DNA of 64,000 bases from Merdibacter sp965119685 (GTDB taxonomy: Bacteria; Bacillota_I; Bacilli_A; Erysipelotrichales; Erysipelotrichaceae): NCBI GenBank assembly GCA_965119685.1, contig OZ221971.1:992001-1056000 (forward strand), written 5' to 3'. A program made the position numbers and the translations under genes. Positions 42,456 to 50,291 of the stretch are shown one piece after another (position 1 is the stretch's first letter; every line of letters starts with the position of its first letter). The notes beneath the pieces were generated by a model. That model saw nothing but the letters and a program-made list of their open reading frames with translations. It did not search any database and had not been told where the DNA came from.

Positions 42456-44447
42456 TTATGCCTTTTCGTCATCGTTTGTTTTCTTTGTCGTTTGGCGAGG
42501 AGCTCTTGGCTTGGCTGCGCTTCGCCCATCTGTGCTGCGCGTGCTGCCCGCACTCTTTCGCGGAGCGCTTGTCTTCGCGCTCTCTTTGCTTTTTGCCGCC
42601 GGAGTTCTTTTCGCCGGAGTGCTCTTCGTTCCTTCCTTTGCGGCAGTGCTTCGCGCCGCTTTGGCGTTGGCACGCTGTGCACGCATCGCCTCGATCTGCG
42701 CCATCGTTGATTTGGAATTGATGATGACCGGAATCACGATCGGATTGCGGTGCGTCTTATGGTAGAGGAACGGCTCCAAGGTGGAGCGGACGCAGTTTTT
42801 CAGCTCGCCGAACGTCGTTCGCTGCGCCATCTTTTCTTTCAGCGCCTGATAGACGATGCTCTCCGCTTCTTTTAACAGACTCTGGGAATCTTTGATGAAC
42901 ACAAAGCCGCGGGAGACGATCACCGGCTTCATCAAAATCTTGTTCTCTTTGGAATCGATGGCGATGACGACGGAAACTAATCCGTTGTTGGCGAGGATCT
43001 TGCGATCCTTGAGCACAGCGGTGGATAAGCCGCTGATATCGTTGCCGTCAACGTAAATGTCGTCCGCCTGTATGCGCCAGCTGCTGGAAAACACCTTGTG
43101 ATCGCGCAGGATGAGCACATCGCCGTTGGCGCAGGTGAAGATGTTTTCCGGAGGTACGCCGGTTTCGATCGCCGTGTTTTTATGCTGAACGAGCATCTTG
43201 TACTCGCCGTGTACCGGCATGAAATACTTTGGTTTGATCAGCTGCAGCATCAGCTTTTGTTCCTCTTGGGAGGCGTGTCCGGTCGTGTGCAGGTTGTTGA
43301 GCACCGACTTGGTCAGCACGTTGGCGCCGGCGCGAAACAGCTTGTTGACCACTTGGTTGACACTGCCGCCGTTGCCCGGAATCGGCGAGGAGGAGAAGAC
43401 GACGGTATCGCCAGGAATCAGCTTGATCCAGCGATGCGTGCCGTTTGCGATGCGTGAGAGCGCCGCCAGCGGTTCTCCCTGTGAGCCGGTGCAGACGATG
43501 CAGATTTTGTTGGCAGGGGTATGATTGAGCTGCTCCGGCTCCAAGAAATACTCCTGAGGAATTTTGATCGTTCCCATCTTGCGTCCGATGGTGACGACGT
43601 TTTCCATGCTGCGGCCGAAGATGCACACCTTGCGCCCGCAGGCGATGGCGGCTTCCAGAATCTGAGCGACGCGCAGCACGTTGCTGGCAAAGGTAGCGAC
43701 GATCAGACGGCCGTTGGTCTTGCGCATGATCTCCAGGATTTCGTTGGCGACCTTTTTCTCGGAGATGGAGAAATCCTCCACGCCGGAGTTGGTCGAATCG
43801 CTCATCAGCAGATCGACGCCGATCTGTCCCATGTACGCCATCACCTGATAGTCTGCATTGAGACCGATCGGTGTGAGGTCGAACTTGAAGTCGCCGGTTT
43901 CCACGACGCGTCCGTTGGGCGTATTGATGAGAATGCCCAGAGAATCCGGAATCGAGTGAATCGTGTTGAAGAAGCCGACGGTGAAATGCTTCATGTGAAT
44001 GGAAGAGGTATCGTTGATCTCGATGAGCTTGACCCCTTTCACCATGCGGTGTTCCTCCAGCTTTTTGCGGATCAGCGCGCAGGCGAAGCGCGGCGCATAG
44101 ATCGCCTCGATGCTGACGGAACGCAGTAAAAACGGAATGCCTCCGATATGGTCCTCATGCCCGTGCGTGATGACAAGCACCTTGCGCTTGCGGTTGTATT
44201 TGATTAAATGACTGTAATCGGGAATTACATAATCGACACCGAGCAGGTTGTCTTCGGGAAAGCGAACGCCGGCATCGACGATCAAGATCTCGTTGCCATG
44301 CTCAAAACAATAAGTGTTCTTGCCGATCTCCCCCAGTCCGCCTAAGGCATAGATGAGGGTATCGTTTCTTTCTACCGTTGTTTTATTATATTCATTACGA
44401 AAACTGCCTGACTCTACCGGTGCGTGTGTTTGTTGATTTGAATGCAT
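42456..44447 (-). CDS. Ribonuclease J with extended basic C-terminal tail
   Basis: The 663-residue enzyme has the metallo-beta-lactamase motif THGHEDHIGG (His95-His100) and SDSTNS. The beta-CASP region has ATFASNVLRV and FGRSMENV, and HTTGHASQEE and FMPVHGEYKML are also present. It is a 5'-3' exo- and endoribonuclease of mRNA decay and rRNA maturation. The start at 44447 (MHSNQQTHAP) follows AAAGGAG; about 90 codons of open frame upstream lack signals. The last 70 residues or so are almost only Ala, Lys, Ser, Thr, Pro and Arg, a disordered basic tail absent from typical RNase J of about 555 residues. That tail may bind RNA. Confidence 0.95.
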   Translation of the reverse strand: MHSNQQTHAPVESGSFRNEYNKTTVERNDTLIYALGGLGEIGKNTYCFEHGNEILIVDAGVRFPEDNLLGVDYVIPDYSHLIKYNRKRKVLVITHGHEDHIGGIPFLLRSVSIEAIYAPRFACALIRKKLEEHRMVKGVKLIEINDTSSIHMKHFTVGFFNTIHSIPDSLGILINTPNGRVVETGDFKFDLTPIGLNADYQVMAYMGQIGVDLLMSDSTNSGVEDFSISEKKVANEILEIMRKTNGRLIVATFASNVLRVAQILEAAIACGRKVCIFGRSMENVVTIGRKMGTIKIPQEYFLEPEQLNHTPANKICIVCTGSQGEPLAALSRIANGTHRWIKLIPGDTVVFSSSPIPGNGGSVNQVVNKLFRAGANVLTKSVLNNLHTTGHASQEEQKLMLQLIKPKYFMPVHGEYKMLVQHKNTAIETGVPPENIFTCANGDVLILRDHKVFSSSWRIQADDIYVDGNDISGLSTAVLKDRKILANNGLVSVVIAIDSKENKILMKPVIVSRGFVFIKDSQSLLKEAESIVYQALKEKMAQRTTFGELKNCVRSTLEPFLYHKTHRNPIVIPVIINSKSTMAQIEAMRAQRANAKAARSTAAKEGTKSTPAKRTPAAKSKESAKTSAPRKSAGSTRSTDGRSAAKPRAPRQTTKKTNDDEKA

Positions 44448-44875
44448 AAATTCTCCTTTCCCACGATAGCGGTTGTTCACAATAATTGCACCTTTGTATT
44501 TATTATACCACAATATTCTGAAAACGAACGCTTCGTTATCCATATTTTCGTTCACGGCACAACTTGTATCATTATATATGATTTCGCGGCGGACTGCAAA
44601 GCCTTTTATCGAAAAAGTGGGGCACAAGGCGAGGAAGGGAGGTATTTCATCCCGCTTTTCCATATAAAAAGGAGCGCGCTTTTCGCGTCTCCCTGTGAGC
44701 AGTGCCGGAAACAAAGCGTTTCATGAATACCGTTATCGACACGTTCATCTCCGTTTTCCATGCTTTCAATGATGCGCAGGATACGGCGCATCTTCCAGCG
44801 TAAAAGGAAATAAAGCCCCTGTTTTAGCACTTGTGTTTGCTTGCCGCCGCTATGATGTGCGCTTTCTGTCTTGGG
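44448..44875. other. Intergenic region between RNase J and peptide deformylase genes
   Basis: It contains the minus-strand extended -10 promoter for RNase J: TGGTATAAT, with the -10 hexamer at 44502-44507. No gene is convincing. Confidence 0.55.
44502..44510 (-). promoter_or_regulatory. Extended -10 promoter of the RNase J gene
   Basis: On the minus strand TGGTATAAT has both the TGn extension and a perfect hexamer, about 55 bases upstream of the start codon. The -35 region is weak. Confidence 0.55.
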
Positions 44876-45430
44876 CTAACCGATCACCATCGCCTGCGGG
44901 TCTTCCCGCCATGGGTCGTCTTGGTTGATGTGGTCGTAAAACAGGACGCCAGAGAGGTGATCGATCTCATGCTGGAGACAGATGGCGGTATAGCCGCTCG
45001 CCCGTATGCGGACGTGCTCGTTGCGCAGAAGATCGTAGCCTTTGACGGTGATGCGGGCATGGCGGTAGACGAGCCCCTGATGCTCTTCGAGGACGGACAG
45101 GCAGCCTTCTCCCTGTGCGAGGTAGGCGTTTTGCACGCTCTCCGAAACGATTTTGGGATTGGCTAAGGCATATTCGTCACTGCCCTCTTCCGTAGGCACG
45201 CTCACCGCGATGAGCTGTTTGGGAATGCCCAGCTGAATGGCCGCGATGCCCACCGCCGCGCGCAGCTGCTCTTTTTCGGCGATCTCGTCATCCTGTGAGT
45301 TGCGCACATAGGTAATCATGGCGTTTAACAGCTCGCTGTCCTCCTTGGATAAAGGGAGGGAAACCGGCTCGCTTTTGGTGCGGATGCGCGGGTCTGTATC
45401 TAAAATGATCTGGTCACTGGTGATTTTCAT
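44876..45430 (-). CDS. def: Peptide deformylase
   Basis: The 184-residue enzyme removes the formyl group from nascent proteins. It has motif 1 GIAAIQLGIP, motif 2 EGCLSV (metal Cys) and motif 3 CLQHEIDHLSG (HExxH). The insertions between them make it a type 2 (Bacillus DefB-like) deformylase. The start at 45430 (MKITSDQIILD) follows AAGGAAGG; the open frame extends upstream but without signals. It is divergent from the FtsW/RodA-type gene. Confidence 0.95.
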   Translation of the reverse strand: MKITSDQIILDTDPRIRTKSEPVSLPLSKEDSELLNAMITYVRNSQDDEIAEKEQLRAAVGIAAIQLGIPKQLIAVSVPTEEGSDEYALANPKIVSESVQNAYLAQGEGCLSVLEEHQGLVYRHARITVKGYDLLRNEHVRIRASGYTAICLQHEIDHLSGVLFYDHINQDDPWREDPQAMVIG

Positions 45431-45573
45431 CGTATCCTTCCTTTCCGTGAAATCTGTCATCATTCCTATTCTATCTTTTTTTGTGAAAGATGGAAAGTTT
45501 TTTTCACAAAATATCCATGTAAAAGGCTGAGGGAATATGGTAGAATGTTTATACCGCAAAGGAGATGAGAACG

Positions 45574-46815
45574 ATGGCAGAAAAAGGAAAACGCACGCTG
45601 ATTCGCTGTCTGTGCCTGCCGCAGGGCCGCGACAAGATCTTGCATTATACGGTGCTTCTGCTGACGTTGTTTGGCTCCTTTATGATCGTTTCGACCAGCA
45701 TGGGCAGCATGACGTCCAACAATCTGGCGATTTTCGTCGTATTTATCAAGCAGGCGGCTTTTTTTGCGGCCGGTTATGCGGCGATGCTGGCGGCGGCGCG
45801 GCTGATGAATTTTAACCTCGTCTACCGTTTGGGAAAAATCCTTTTCGCATTGCTGCTGGGGCTTATGATTCTGCCTTTATTCGGCGTTGAGCAGTTCGGC
45901 TCGCGCGCATGGATTTATATCAATTTGGGATTGACGACGGTTTCTTTGCAGCCCTCGGAATTTTCCAAGCCTTTTATGATCGTGCTGATCGCCGCGTACT
46001 TCTATGCTGCGCAGCATAAGCGCGGTGTGCAGGGAAGCGCATGGCAGATGCTTCGCTTTCCGCTGCTATGTTATGGAGCGTTTGTCGTTGTGATCCTGTT
46101 TCAAAAGGACATCGGCGCTTTGGCGATCTTAACGCTGATCTGCATCGGCTGTGTGCAGGTACCCGGGTATCCCTCCCTGCGTGGGATGCAGACGTGGACA
46201 CGGCGGCTTGCGGCGATCGGCACCTGTTTGGTGCTGTTAGGAATGACTCCGATCGGCCTGCCGGTGGTGGAAAAGCTGGCAGAGCTTCCTTTGGTCGGTC
46301 ATGTGGCGAGCCGCTTTGCCAATGCGGCCAATCCGATCGGCGACGACGTCAACGATCTCTATGGACAAAGCTATCAGCCTGCCAACGCGCTCTATGGCAT
46401 CGCCAACGCCAACATCATCGGTCAGGGCATCGGCAGTTCCTCGCGTAAATTCGGCTACCTCACACAGGCGGACAGCGATTACATTCTGGCGATCGTCATT
46501 GAGGAAACCGGTATCTTCGGGCTGTTCATCATTGCCGCCGGCTACGGCGTTCTTCTCTATCGTCTGTTCAAATATGCGTTTAAGACGAGCTTTGTCCCTT
46601 ATAAGGTCATATTGAGCGGGACGGCGGTATATTTTTTCGCCCACTTTGTCCTTAATGTCGGCGGGGTGAGCGCGCTGATCCCGCTGACGGGCGTGCCGCT
46701 GCTGTTCATCTCCAACGGCGGTACGGCGTTGGTTTCGGCGTATTTGGCGATCGGCGTCAGCCAGTCAATCATCGCTTCCATCAACCGCAAAGAGCTCTCC
46801 GGGCGGGGAACGTAA
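45574..46815 (+). CDS. SEDS-family cell-wall polymerase (FtsW/RodA/SpoVE type)
   Basis: The 413-residue protein has about ten membrane helices. Family motifs are FGSRAWIYINLG, SLQPSEFSKPFMIV, FQKDIG, LTQADSDYILAIVIEETG (with the region of the catalytic Asp) and GVSALIPLTGVPLLFISNGGT near the C-terminus. It polymerises peptidoglycan glycan strands from lipid II with a partner class B PBP, which is not in the window. The start at 45574 (MAEKGKRTLIR) is nine bases after AAAGGAG. FtsW or RodA cannot be decided from sequence alone. Confidence 0.9.
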   Translation: MAEKGKRTLIRCLCLPQGRDKILHYTVLLLTLFGSFMIVSTSMGSMTSNNLAIFVVFIKQAAFFAAGYAAMLAAARLMNFNLVYRLGKILFALLLGLMILPLFGVEQFGSRAWIYINLGLTTVSLQPSEFSKPFMIVLIAAYFYAAQHKRGVQGSAWQMLRFPLLCYGAFVVVILFQKDIGALAILTLICIGCVQVPGYPSLRGMQTWTRRLAAIGTCLVLLGMTPIGLPVVEKLAELPLVGHVASRFANAANPIGDDVNDLYGQSYQPANALYGIANANIIGQGIGSSSRKFGYLTQADSDYILAIVIEETGIFGLFIIAAGYGVLLYRLFKYAFKTSFVPYKVILSGTAVYFFAHFVLNVGGVSALIPLTGVPLLFISNGGTALVSAYLAIGVSQSIIASINRKELSGRGT

Positions 46816-46843
46816 AAAGAAGCCCGCGGCTGCAGGCTTCTAA
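46814..46843 (-). terminator. Minus-strand-oriented terminator hairpin after the SEDS gene
   Basis: AGAAGCC (46821-46827 region) pairs with GGCTTCT. The T run (TTTTT) lies on the minus strand side, overlapping the SEDS stop, while on the plus strand the hairpin is followed by AAAG. It therefore fits transcription coming from the right on the minus strand, although no minus-strand gene is there. Confidence 0.45.
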
Positions 46844-46996
46844 AGAAAGGGAAGAGGAGAAACAAAGATTGGGGGTTTCACATCCGTTGTTTCACCGGAT
46901 GCATTAGTAATGTTCCCGCGAAATCACGTTTTATACATGAGAAGATGAAAAAGCGAAAAAAGTGAAACGGATGATCGACAGCAAAGGAGGAAACGC

Positions 46997-47551
46997 ATGA
47001 GAATCGTGGCAGGAGAGTATCGCTCCCGCGTGCTGAAGGCGGTGGAGGGCAATCAGACGCGGCCGACCTCGGATAAGATCAAAGAGGCCGTCTTTTCCAG
47101 CATCGGGCCGTATTTTTCCGGCGGCATGATGCTGGATGCGTATGCCGGCAGCGGCAATATCAGCTTTGAAGCGCTCAGCCGGGGCATGGCGCAAAGCTAT
47201 CTGTGCGATGTCAGCGCCAAGGCGATCGCGGCAATCAAACACAATGCGGCGATGCTGGAGGTGCAGCCGCGCTGTCACATCTACAAACGCGACGTTTTCG
47301 CCATGCTGGATGTGTTTGCGGATGCTATGCTGCGCTTTGATCTCGTCTATCTCGATCCCCCATATCGCTTGCAGCGAAACGATGCGCTCATGGCGGCGCT
47401 CGTCGAACGAGAGCTGTTAGCGCCTAATGCGCGGGTGATCGTGGAAAGCTTGGCACAGGATCACTTTGAAGAGGCGCACGGGGATCTCGTCAAGTACAAG
47501 GAAAGCGTCTATGGTATTACGAAGATTACATATTACAGGAGGGAATCATGA
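46997..47551 (+). CDS. rsmD: 16S rRNA (guanine(966)-N(2))-methyltransferase
   Basis: The 184-residue Rossmann methyltransferase starts MRIVAGEYRSRVLKAVEG. RPTSDKIKEAVFSSI, the SAM motif LDAYAGSGNISFEALSRG and the catalytic LVYLDPPYRL are all present. It modifies G966 of 16S rRNA during 30S assembly. Its stop overlaps the next start by four bases, the common rsmD-coaD arrangement. The RBS is AAAGGAGG. Confidence 0.95.
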   Translation: MRIVAGEYRSRVLKAVEGNQTRPTSDKIKEAVFSSIGPYFSGGMMLDAYAGSGNISFEALSRGMAQSYLCDVSAKAIAAIKHNAAMLEVQPRCHIYKRDVFAMLDVFADAMLRFDLVYLDPPYRLQRNDALMAALVERELLAPNARVIVESLAQDHFEEAHGDLVKYKESVYGITKITYYRRES

Positions 47552-48801
47552 GAAGAGCAGTGTTTCCGGGGTCTTTTGATCCGGTAACGCTCGGACATCT
47601 GCATCTGATCGAGCGGGCAATGCGCCTCTATGACGAGGTGATTGTGGTCATTGCGGTCAATTCGATGAAGAACGCATTGTTCACCATCGAGGAGCGGCGC
47701 GCGCTGTTAGAGGAGAATCTGCGATCAGCAGCAAATGTGCGGGTGGATGTCGCCGAAGGACTCTTAGTGGAAAAAGTGAAGGAATTAGGGGCGGACGTCA
47801 TGCTGCGGGGAGTGAGAGACGTGCAGGACTTTGCCTATGAGAAGCAGATCGCATGGGCGAACCATGAGCTGGATGCATCCATCGAAACCGTCTGCCTGTT
47901 TGCGGCGGAGGGATATGGGGCATTGTCGAGCTCGATCATCCGCGAATTTGCTTCCTATGGAAAGGACGTTTCCCGCTATGTGCCTGACAATGTCGCGCGG
48001 GCGATTCGCGTAAAGTATGCGGACGCCTACGGTGGTAAAGATAAGAATCACAGTGGAAAGGAAAAGCGCGGGCAGATGCTGAAAAGCGAAGGAACCGCTG
48101 CAGGAAAGAAAAAAATGGAAAAGACCATGTTTGACTGGCTGCGGGAGAATCACATCCCGTTTCAGAAAGAGGACTTGATCAGGGAGGCGCTGACGCATAC
48201 CTCCTATCTCAATGAGCATAAAGAAGCGCTGCACGACAATGAGCGTCTGGAATTCATGGGCGATGCGGTATTACAGCTGTGGACGACGGAAAAGCTGTTT
48301 CAGTTAGAACCGCAGCTCAGCGAGGGAAAGATGACGACACTGCGCTCACAGCTGGTATGTGAAGCGGCGCTCGCACATTACAGCCGGCAGCTGGGCTGGG
48401 GCGCCTATCTGATGTTAGGGGTCGGTGAGGAGCGCACCGGAGGACGCGATCGGGACTCCTTGCTGGCGGATATGTTTGAGGCGATGCTGGGCGCGCTGTA
48501 TCTCGATACGGGCATGCGCAGCGTAACGATGATCTTGGAGCGGGTGCTGACCCCGGCGATCAGCGAACCGAAAAATGAAGCGCTGATCGATTACAAGACA
48601 AAGCTGCAGGAGGTCGTACAGGCCGATTCGCGCAAGACGCTGCACTATGAGCTGGTGAGCGTGCAGGGACCGACCAATCATCCGGAATTCGAGATGGCGG
48701 TGCTGCTGGAGGACATCGTGTTAGGCAAAGGCAAGGGCAATTCTAAAAAGCGTGCGGAACAGATGGCGGCGAAGGCGGCATTTGAAAAGATGGCGCGCTA
48801 G
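47548..48801 (+). CDS. Fusion of phosphopantetheine adenylyltransferase (CoaD) and ribonuclease III
   Basis: One frame of 417 codons joins two full enzymes. Residues 1-160 are CoaD: GSFDPVTLGHLHLI (TxGH), RGVRDVQDFAYE, and GALSSSIIREFASYG (ISSSxxR). Residues about 190-417 are RNase III, with NERLEFMGDAVLQ, LLADMFEAMLGALYLD and a C-terminal dsRNA-binding domain (DYKTKLQEVVQ to KKRAEQMAAKAAF). The linker 161-189 is Lys/Gly/Ser rich. Both catalytic sets look intact. An internal ATG at 48115 (Met190) has AGGAAAG six bases upstream and would give a normal-length RNase III, so separate synthesis is possible. CoaD makes dephospho-CoA; RNase III processes double-stranded RNA. Confidence 0.92.
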   Translation: MRRAVFPGSFDPVTLGHLHLIERAMRLYDEVIVVIAVNSMKNALFTIEERRALLEENLRSAANVRVDVAEGLLVEKVKELGADVMLRGVRDVQDFAYEKQIAWANHELDASIETVCLFAAEGYGALSSSIIREFASYGKDVSRYVPDNVARAIRVKYADAYGGKDKNHSGKEKRGQMLKSEGTAAGKKKMEKTMFDWLRENHIPFQKEDLIREALTHTSYLNEHKEALHDNERLEFMGDAVLQLWTTEKLFQLEPQLSEGKMTTLRSQLVCEAALAHYSRQLGWGAYLMLGVGEERTGGRDRDSLLADMFEAMLGALYLDTGMRSVTMILERVLTPAISEPKNEALIDYKTKLQEVVQADSRKTLHYELVSVQGPTNHPEFEMAVLLEDIVLGKGKGNSKKRAEQMAAKAAFEKMAR

Positions 48802-48817
48802 CATAAGGGAGAAAGCG

Positions 48818-50074
48818 ATGATCAGACGAGGAATAGGGATGCTGCTGGCACTTCTGCTGGCGTTTGCATGGACACTGCCGCTGCACGCGGCAGAAAATGC
48901 CGATATTTCCAGCGCTTACGCGTATGCAGTCGATTTGCATACGATGCAGGTGCTCTATGAAAAACAGGCGCAGGAAAAGCTGTACCCGGCTTCGATGACG
49001 AAGGTGCTGACCGCGCTGGTGGCAATAGATGCCATCGATGATTTAGAGGAAGAGGTGACCATCGATTTAGAGATGCTGGCAGGGCTGGAGGATGGCACGT
49101 ATTCGCTGGCGGGCTTTCTAAACGGCGAGGTCGTGACGATGGGGGATCTGCTCTATGGGGTGCTGTTGCCCAGCGGTGCAGACGCCTGTCAGGCGTTAGC
49201 CGTGTCCTTGTTTGGCAGTGAGGAAGCGATGGTAGAGGCGATGAACGCCAAGGCAAAAGCGTTGGGGATGAAGGATTCCCATTTTACCAATACCGTCGGC
49301 ATGCACGATGAGCGCCACTATACCAGCGCCTATGATCTGGCGCTGCTCATGCGCGCAGCGTGGGAGAATGATGTGCTGAGAGAGGTGATGAGCACAACGG
49401 CTTACACGAGCAATTCCTCTTATTATCACGGTGAGGGGCTGACGTTTCATAACTCATGGGCACAGCAGCTTCAGTATGCCGACCTGGAGAATCGCTACAT
49501 CATCGGCGGCAAGACCGGCTATACGCCGCAGGCGGGCTATTGCTTCTTCGGCGTGTGCGAAATCGCGGAAACACCGGTGATCGTCATTACCGCAAACTCT
49601 CAGCAGGAGTATTATGAGGGCAGTTCCATGGCGGACGTCGAAACGATCTGCTCACAGATTGAAGAAGAGAAGAAGCCTGTCACCTTGGCGCAGGCAGGCG
49701 ATTCGATTGAAACATTGGATCTGCGCCACACCTTTCATGAGCCGCTCGTATTGCAGGCGCCCTGCACGATCAGCGCATGGATAGCAAAAACGGAAACGGC
49801 GCAGCCTGCGCTGTATGCGCGTATCGAGAAAAATCAGGCGCCGATCAAGCAGGGAGAGGTGCTCGCCGCCATCGAGGTGCGTTTAGAAGACACGCGGCTA
49901 GGCGAAGTGGATGTCGTCTCTGCGGAAACGATCGAGAGTGAGACGGGCGCGATCATTTTGGATACCGTCAAGGATATTGTCTGGCCTTATGGCGTGTTAG
50001 TGCTGCTGGCGGCGGCAAGCGGTTATGGCATTTACACGTTGGGGCGCAAATGGCGCACGCGGGTAAGCGTATAA
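48818..50074 (+). CDS. D-alanyl-D-alanine carboxypeptidase, S11 family (DacA/DacF type)
   Basis: The 418-residue protein has a signal peptide (MIRRGIGMLLALLLAFAW...HAAEN). The catalytic SxxK is in YPASMTKVLTAL, and the KTG box is in IIGGKTGYTPQAGYC. The SxN motif reads SGA (LLPSGADAC), so its Asn is replaced by Ala. A C-terminal beta domain and a final TM segment (WPYGVLVLLAAASGYGIYTL) with a basic end anchor it. It trims D-Ala from peptidoglycan stems. The start at 48818 follows AAGGGAG. It is co-directional with the CoaD-RNase III gene, 16 bases away. Confidence 0.92.
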   Translation: MIRRGIGMLLALLLAFAWTLPLHAAENADISSAYAYAVDLHTMQVLYEKQAQEKLYPASMTKVLTALVAIDAIDDLEEEVTIDLEMLAGLEDGTYSLAGFLNGEVVTMGDLLYGVLLPSGADACQALAVSLFGSEEAMVEAMNAKAKALGMKDSHFTNTVGMHDERHYTSAYDLALLMRAAWENDVLREVMSTTAYTSNSSYYHGEGLTFHNSWAQQLQYADLENRYIIGGKTGYTPQAGYCFFGVCEIAETPVIVITANSQQEYYEGSSMADVETICSQIEEEKKPVTLAQAGDSIETLDLRHTFHEPLVLQAPCTISAWIAKTETAQPALYARIEKNQAPIKQGEVLAAIEVRLEDTRLGEVDVVSAETIESETGAIILDTVKDIVWPYGVLVLLAAASGYGIYTLGRKWRTRVSV

Positions 50075-50291
50075 AAAAACACAAACGGATTTATAGCTGT
50101 GATTGCATGCGGGATAGACAGCGTCCAATGACAGAGTGCTTGCTTTGAACGCATCCACATCGCCTGTCCCGTTTAAAAAAGGCGCTTTGGTGATGGCGAT
50201 AAAGCTGTAAGACAGTGATCGGCAGGATGGCGCCACGCCTTTTGATGCGCGTATTTGCATGAAAGAAAACGATGAGAAATGAGGAATGTTC

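Noticed and set aside
42358..42765. Long plus-strand frames opposite the RNase J C-terminus
   Set aside because: They are antisense shadows of the low-complexity Ala/Lys/Ser tail of RNase J.
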